A DNA stretch of 7,252 nt from M55B112 sp040880545 (GTDB taxonomy: Bacteria > Bacteroidota > Bacteroidia > Bacteroidales > GCA-2748055): NCBI GenBank assembly GCA_040880545.1, contig JBBDIE010000033.1, positions 1-7,252 of the forward strand. Direction: 5' to 3'. This document shows, piece after piece, positions 4,911 through 7,252 of the stretch. Under the pieces are notes generated by a model. That model was given only the letters and a program-made list of their open reading frames with translations. It ran no database searches and was not told the DNA's origin. The translations under genes and the position numbers were made by a program. Each line of letters begins with the position of its first letter. Positions within the stretch are counted from its first letter, which is position 1.

Positions 4911-5438
4911 ATGAAATTTTTAACTATAGGAGTCCTTGTTTTCGTCGGCTGGGCATCGCTTGCAACCTGGTTATATGTATGCCAGATAAAAGGCTTGTGC
5001 CATGAAAATAATACTATTGCAATCAGTGCCGTATTGCCTGATACTGCAACCAGGGCTGATTCCGTGCAAAATACGCTGATTGCAAAATCTGCCAGACCTG
5101 ATATGCTGTTGGTTTACTTTGCATTTGACAAGTCTTCTTTCGTATCTGACTCAGGTGTTAATGAATTTTACGATGTTACTACCACTTATATGTTTCATAA
5201 TTCAGAGGCAGGTCTGCTTATAACAGGTCATACTGATGCAATAGGATCTGATGAGTATAACCAGGCTTTGGGTTATAGAAGAGCACAGCGAGTTCGGGAT
5301 TATTTTAAGGAAAAAGGGTTAGCCCCTGAGAAGATCACTATTGATTCAAAAGGTGAAAAAGATCCTGCTGAAAACAATAGTACCGATGAAGGCAGAGCAA
5401 AAAACAGAAGAGCATCCGTATCCGTAATTATAAATTAA
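4911..5438 (+). CDS. Membrane-anchored periplasmic OmpA/MotB-domain protein
   Basis: The 175-residue protein begins with one hydrophobic segment, about residues 3-24 (FLTIGVLVFVGWASLATWLYV). It has no clear cleavage site or lipobox, so it is probably a signal anchor in the inner membrane with the rest in the periplasm. Two cysteines (Cys24, Cys30) border the anchor. A linker of about 35 residues leads to an OmpA-like domain at about 65-174. This has YFAFDKSSF, the peptidoglycan-binding GHTDAIGS with Asp109, Arg124 fifteen residues later in GYRRAQ, and KNRRASV at 164-170. It should bind peptidoglycan non-covalently. Only ten bases separate it from the next gene, so the two form an operon. The same pairing of an anchored OmpA-domain protein with a coiled-coil HhH protein is, as far as I recall, recurrent in Bacteroidota. 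No SD is visible before ATG 4911, as is common in this phylum. Confidence 0.88.
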   Translation: MKFLTIGVLVFVGWASLATWLYVCQIKGLCHENNTIAISAVLPDTATRADSVQNTLIAKSARPDMLLVYFAFDKSSFVSDSGVNEFYDVTTTYMFHNSEAGLLITGHTDAIGSDEYNQALGYRRAQRVRDYFKEKGLAPEKITIDSKGEKDPAENNSTDEGRAKNRRASVSVIIN

Positions 5439-5448
5439 TAAATAGATA

Positions 5449-6585
5449 ATGAATACAATTCTTATTTTACTGGCCCAGACAAGAGGTGAAGCAATAATAG
5501 AGATCCTTTTATTATTAGTTGTTTCAGCTATTATCGGATATATAACAGCCTGGCTTTTTTACAGATCGGTATATGAAAAGAGACTCAGTGAGTCTGAATC
5601 AGAAAAACATAGACTGAATAACCGAATTGTAAACCTGAATGGAGAAATGGTGGATCTTCAAAAGAGTCTGGATGAGAAGGACCTGGAATTGGAACTGCTC
5701 ATTGCAGAAGTCTTTGCTCAATACAAGCATGTAATTGATTATAAAAGCATTGGAAGATCAACTTATGAGGAAAAGGATGATCTCACAATGATCAGCGGTA
5801 TAGGACCGGTTATTGAAAAGAGACTTAATTCTCTGGATATTTATACTTTCAGGCAGATCAGCAGATTCTCTCCTCAGGATATTAAGGTGATCAATGATGA
5901 AATCATTTACTTTTCAGGCAGGATTGACAGGGACGAATGGGTTGCGCAAGCCATTGAACTGCTTCATACTGAAGAACACAGAATTGCCTTATTTAAAAGA
6001 ATAAGTGAGAGAAAGAACAGCATACCTTTTGACAAGATAGGTACGGCCACCCGGGAAGAGGCGGATGACTTGACACTGATAAGTGGTATTGGCGGATGGC
6101 TCCGGGACAAGCTGAATGTTCTGGGAATTTACACGTTCAGGCAGATAGGTAATTTCAGTAAAAAAGACATAATTACAGTTACTGAAGCAATTGAATACTT
6201 TCCCGGAAGGATTGAAAGGGACGATTGGATATTTCAGGCAAATGAATTTGTACGGATCGCTGGTGATAAGGCATCGCTTCTCAAACGAATAAGAGAGAGA
6301 AGAGACAGAATTTATTATGACAGGCTTGGAGTTGCTCATAGATACATGGCAAATAACCTCACAATGATCAAAGGAGTTGGATTATGGGTAGAAGAAAGAT
6401 TAAATGCAATTGATATATATACGTTTGAACAGATAAGCAAACTGACCCACGAAGATATAGAAACAATTACTGAAATTCTGGAGATAATGCCCGGCCAAAT
6501 TGAAAAAGACAATTGGGTTGGCCAGGCCGGCAAGCTTGCCAAAAAAACAGCACCAAAAGCGGATAATCTAAGTGTTCATTCCTGA
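5449..6585 (+). CDS. Single-pass membrane protein with coiled coil and three tandem helix-hairpin-helix repeats
   Basis: The 378-residue protein has a short hydrophobic start and one strong membrane helix at about residues 15-37 (IIEILLLLVVSAIIGYITAW). Basic residues after it (YRSVYEKR) put the rest in the cytoplasm. A charged coiled coil runs over about 43-93. Three repeats of exactly 96 residues follow, starting at 98, 194 and 290, with the last cut short near 365. Each holds the HhH motif (SGIG at 116-119, SGIG at 212-215, KGVG at 308-311), then IYTF-[RE]-QI and G-[RQ]-I-[DE]-[RK]-D-x-W. Similar GIG-plus-TF-QI domains occur as single copies at the ends of other bacterial proteins. HhH motifs commonly bind nucleic-acid backbones, but these could instead bind protein. 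The basic linkers (LFKRISERK, LLKRIRERR) would suit an acidic partner. Function is unknown. It is coupled to the upstream OmpA-domain gene. Confidence 0.85.
   Translation: MNTILILLAQTRGEAIIEILLLLVVSAIIGYITAWLFYRSVYEKRLSESESEKHRLNNRIVNLNGEMVDLQKSLDEKDLELELLIAEVFAQYKHVIDYKSIGRSTYEEKDDLTMISGIGPVIEKRLNSLDIYTFRQISRFSPQDIKVINDEIIYFSGRIDRDEWVAQAIELLHTEEHRIALFKRISERKNSIPFDKIGTATREEADDLTLISGIGGWLRDKLNVLGIYTFRQIGNFSKKDIITVTEAIEYFPGRIERDDWIFQANEFVRIAGDKASLLKRIRERRDRIYYDRLGVAHRYMANNLTMIKGVGLWVEERLNAIDIYTFEQISKLTHEDIETITEILEIMPGQIEKDNWVGQAGKLAKKTAPKADNLSVHS
5740..6543 (+). repeat. Three in-frame 288-base (96-residue) repeats encoding HhH units
   Basis: Units run 5740-6027, 6028-6315 and 6316-6543, the last lacking its basic linker. 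Conserved landmarks recur at an exact 96-residue spacing: DDLTMISGIG / DDLTLISGIG / NNLTMIKGVG, then DIYTFRQI / GIYTFRQI / DIYTFEQI, then GRIDRDEW / GRIERDDW / GQIEKDNW. Units 1 and 2 are closest, and unit 3 has drifted most (GVG for GIG, E for R, Q for R). The DNA itself is well diverged, so the duplication is old and kept by selection rather than a recent slippage. Confidence 0.88.
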
Positions 6586-6750
6586 AATACAGGCATAGAG
6601 AAGCAGGCTCAGCACATAGATGTGAATTATACTAATCCTAGCAGCGAATTGAGTAACATTTTGAGAAATTAACAGCACGACCATTGAACTGATATTATTG
6701 CAGGTAAAATATTTCATCACAACTAACCATTATTTAAGAAAACAAACGAT
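6586..6750 (+). other. Intergenic region before the small lipoprotein gene
   Basis: The 165 bases have no supported gene. A weak hairpin, CCTG-AAATA-CAGG (6591-6603), follows the HhH stop without a T-run. TATTATTG (6693-6700) is one base off the TAnnTTTG box and lies 50 bases before ATG 6751, so the lipoprotein may have its own promoter. No convincing SD is present. Confidence 0.3.
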
Positions 6751-7185
6751 ATGAAAACAACAAAATTGAATTCCCTGACAAAAACTTTGTCCATAGGGAT
6801 CCTGGCAACAGTGATACTTTTTTCATTTCAATCATGTGCCAAGAAGGCGATCTTTTTAACGTCGACGGTCGTTCCAGCCGCGCAAGGTGAGGTTACCGTA
6901 ACCAAGAATAAAAACAACAATTACGTTATTAAGATTCAGATATCAAATCTGGCAGAAGTTGACCGTTTGCAACCACCAAAAAAAGGTTATGTTGTTTGGA
7001 TGGAAGCTGACCGGGGTTTTATCAGAAATATTGGACTGGTCACCACCTCTAACAAATTAAATGTATCATTTGAAACAACCGCCACACTCAGACCGACCAG
7101 AATATTTATAACAGCAGAAGAAGACGAACAGGTACAATTCCCGGGGTCAATGGTGGTTTTAAGTACCGATAGAATCTATAATTAG
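6751..7185 (+). CDS. Small lipoprotein with an RskA-C-terminal-like (anti-sigma-K-like) domain
   Basis: The 144-residue protein has a lipoprotein signal peptide (basic start, hydrophobic core at about 13-27, then FQSCAKK) with probable lipidation at Cys29. The mature part of about 115 residues looks all-beta. It contains GYVVWMEADRG (residues 79-89), NIGLV, a central strand region, RIFITAEED and FPGSMVVLS near the end. The order vW-x-E ... G-x-l ... ITaE ... PgsmVVL resembles the C-terminal domain of anti-sigma-K factors (RskA-C), which is extracytoplasmic. No cytoplasmic sigma-binding part is present, so it is not an anti-sigma factor as such. Similar stand-alone lipoproteins occur in Bacteroidota with unknown function. 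It lies 165 bases after the HhH gene in the same direction, so cotranscription is possible but not shown. Confidence 0.82.
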   Translation: MKTTKLNSLTKTLSIGILATVILFSFQSCAKKAIFLTSTVVPAAQGEVTVTKNKNNNYVIKIQISNLAEVDRLQPPKKGYVVWMEADRGFIRNIGLVTTSNKLNVSFETTATLRPTRIFITAEEDEQVQFPGSMVVLSTDRIYN

Positions 7186-7252
7186 CGTCTGTCCATCATG
7201 TCCGATATACTCATGAATAGTTTATTTTCAGCGGTATTCGTGAGCTCGTTGC
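7182..7252 (-). CDS. Possible C-terminal fragment of a convergent gene (runs off the window)
   Basis: Read on the minus strand, the last bases are open from the window edge and end NELTNTAENKLFMSISDMMDRR before TAA at 7184-7182. The composition is protein-like, with a mix of charged and hydrophobic residues. The stop would overlap the lipoprotein stop by three bases in a tail-to-tail arrangement. Twenty-two codons are too few to identify a family, and an open frame this short can arise by chance. A plus-strand start at 7198 (MSDILMNSLFSAVF) is the competing reading of the same bases. Confidence 0.3.
   Translation of the reverse strand, partial: NELTNTAENKLFMSISDMMDRR

Noticed and set aside
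5989..6339. Minus-strand 116-codon frame inside the HhH gene
   Set aside because: The plus frame has clear, periodic conserved motifs, and the minus product is Ser/Tyr/Pro-rich with no signature, as an antisense shadow would be.
6591..6603. Hairpin CCTG-AAATA-CAGG after the HhH gene as a terminator
   Set aside because: A four-pair stem without a T-run is too weak.
7198..7252. Plus-strand start MSDILMNSLFSAVF running off the window
   Set aside because: It has no SD or promoter-like box and only 18 codons are visible; the minus-strand reading is at least as plausible.
1..7252. CRISPR arrays, tRNA or rRNA genes, insertion sequences, integrase or attachment sites
   Set aside because: I saw no regularly spaced direct repeats of CRISPR type, no cloverleaf or rRNA-like stretches, no transposase or integrase gene, and no terminal inverted repeats with target duplications.

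Overview
The window looks like chromosomal DNA of a Bacteroidota species, most likely in or near Bacteroidales/Marinilabiliales. The reasons are the low G+C content, weak or absent Shine-Dalgarno sites before most genes, a TAnnTTTG-type -7 promoter box, and the protein families present: a PorT-type beta-barrel, a glycine-zipper OmpA lipoprotein, an AraC tail typical of the phylum, and a PAS/hybrid kinase of a family common there. The assignment to the phylum is firm. Anything narrower is a guess.

Region 1 (1-2554, + strand) is a signalling operon. It holds the last 37 codons of an AraC-family regulator, a 670-residue hybrid histidine kinase (PAS, signalling coiled coil, HisKA, HATPase, REC, Hpt-like) and a 144-residue stand-alone REC protein. 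Both junctions are 4-base ATGA overlaps, so the three genes are probably translationally coupled. The residues of a phosphorelay can be read: His174 and Asp463 and His605 in the kinase, then Asp57 in the REC protein.

Region 2 (2555-3115) has a 69-residue two-helix membrane protein of unknown role, followed by about 250 bases without a gene. That stretch contains an AT-rich hairpin at the stop codon, a perfect 10-bp inverted repeat, and a strong intrinsic terminator that serves the minus-strand genes beyond it.

Region 3 (3116-4538, - strand) carries, in order of transcription, an OmpA-family lipoprotein with a glycine-zipper segment and then a PorT-like outer-membrane beta-barrel. They are 73 bases apart and end at the terminator. 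A candidate TAACTTTG promoter box lies upstream of the first.

Region 4 (4539-4910) is a 372-base divergent intergenic region with several inverted and direct repeats, candidate promoters for both directions and no convincing gene.

Region 5 (4911-7185, + strand) has a single-helix-anchored periplasmic OmpA-domain protein. Ten bases later comes a membrane-anchored coiled-coil protein with three helix-hairpin-helix (HhH) repeats of exactly 96 residues each. After a 165-base gap follows a small lipoprotein whose tail resembles the C-terminal domain of anti-sigma-K factors. The likely topology puts the peptidoglycan-binding domain of the first protein in the periplasm and the HhH array of the second in the cytoplasm. 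A trans-envelope pair is the most intriguing idea in this window, but it is inference. The last 70 bases may hold the tail of a convergent minus-strand gene.
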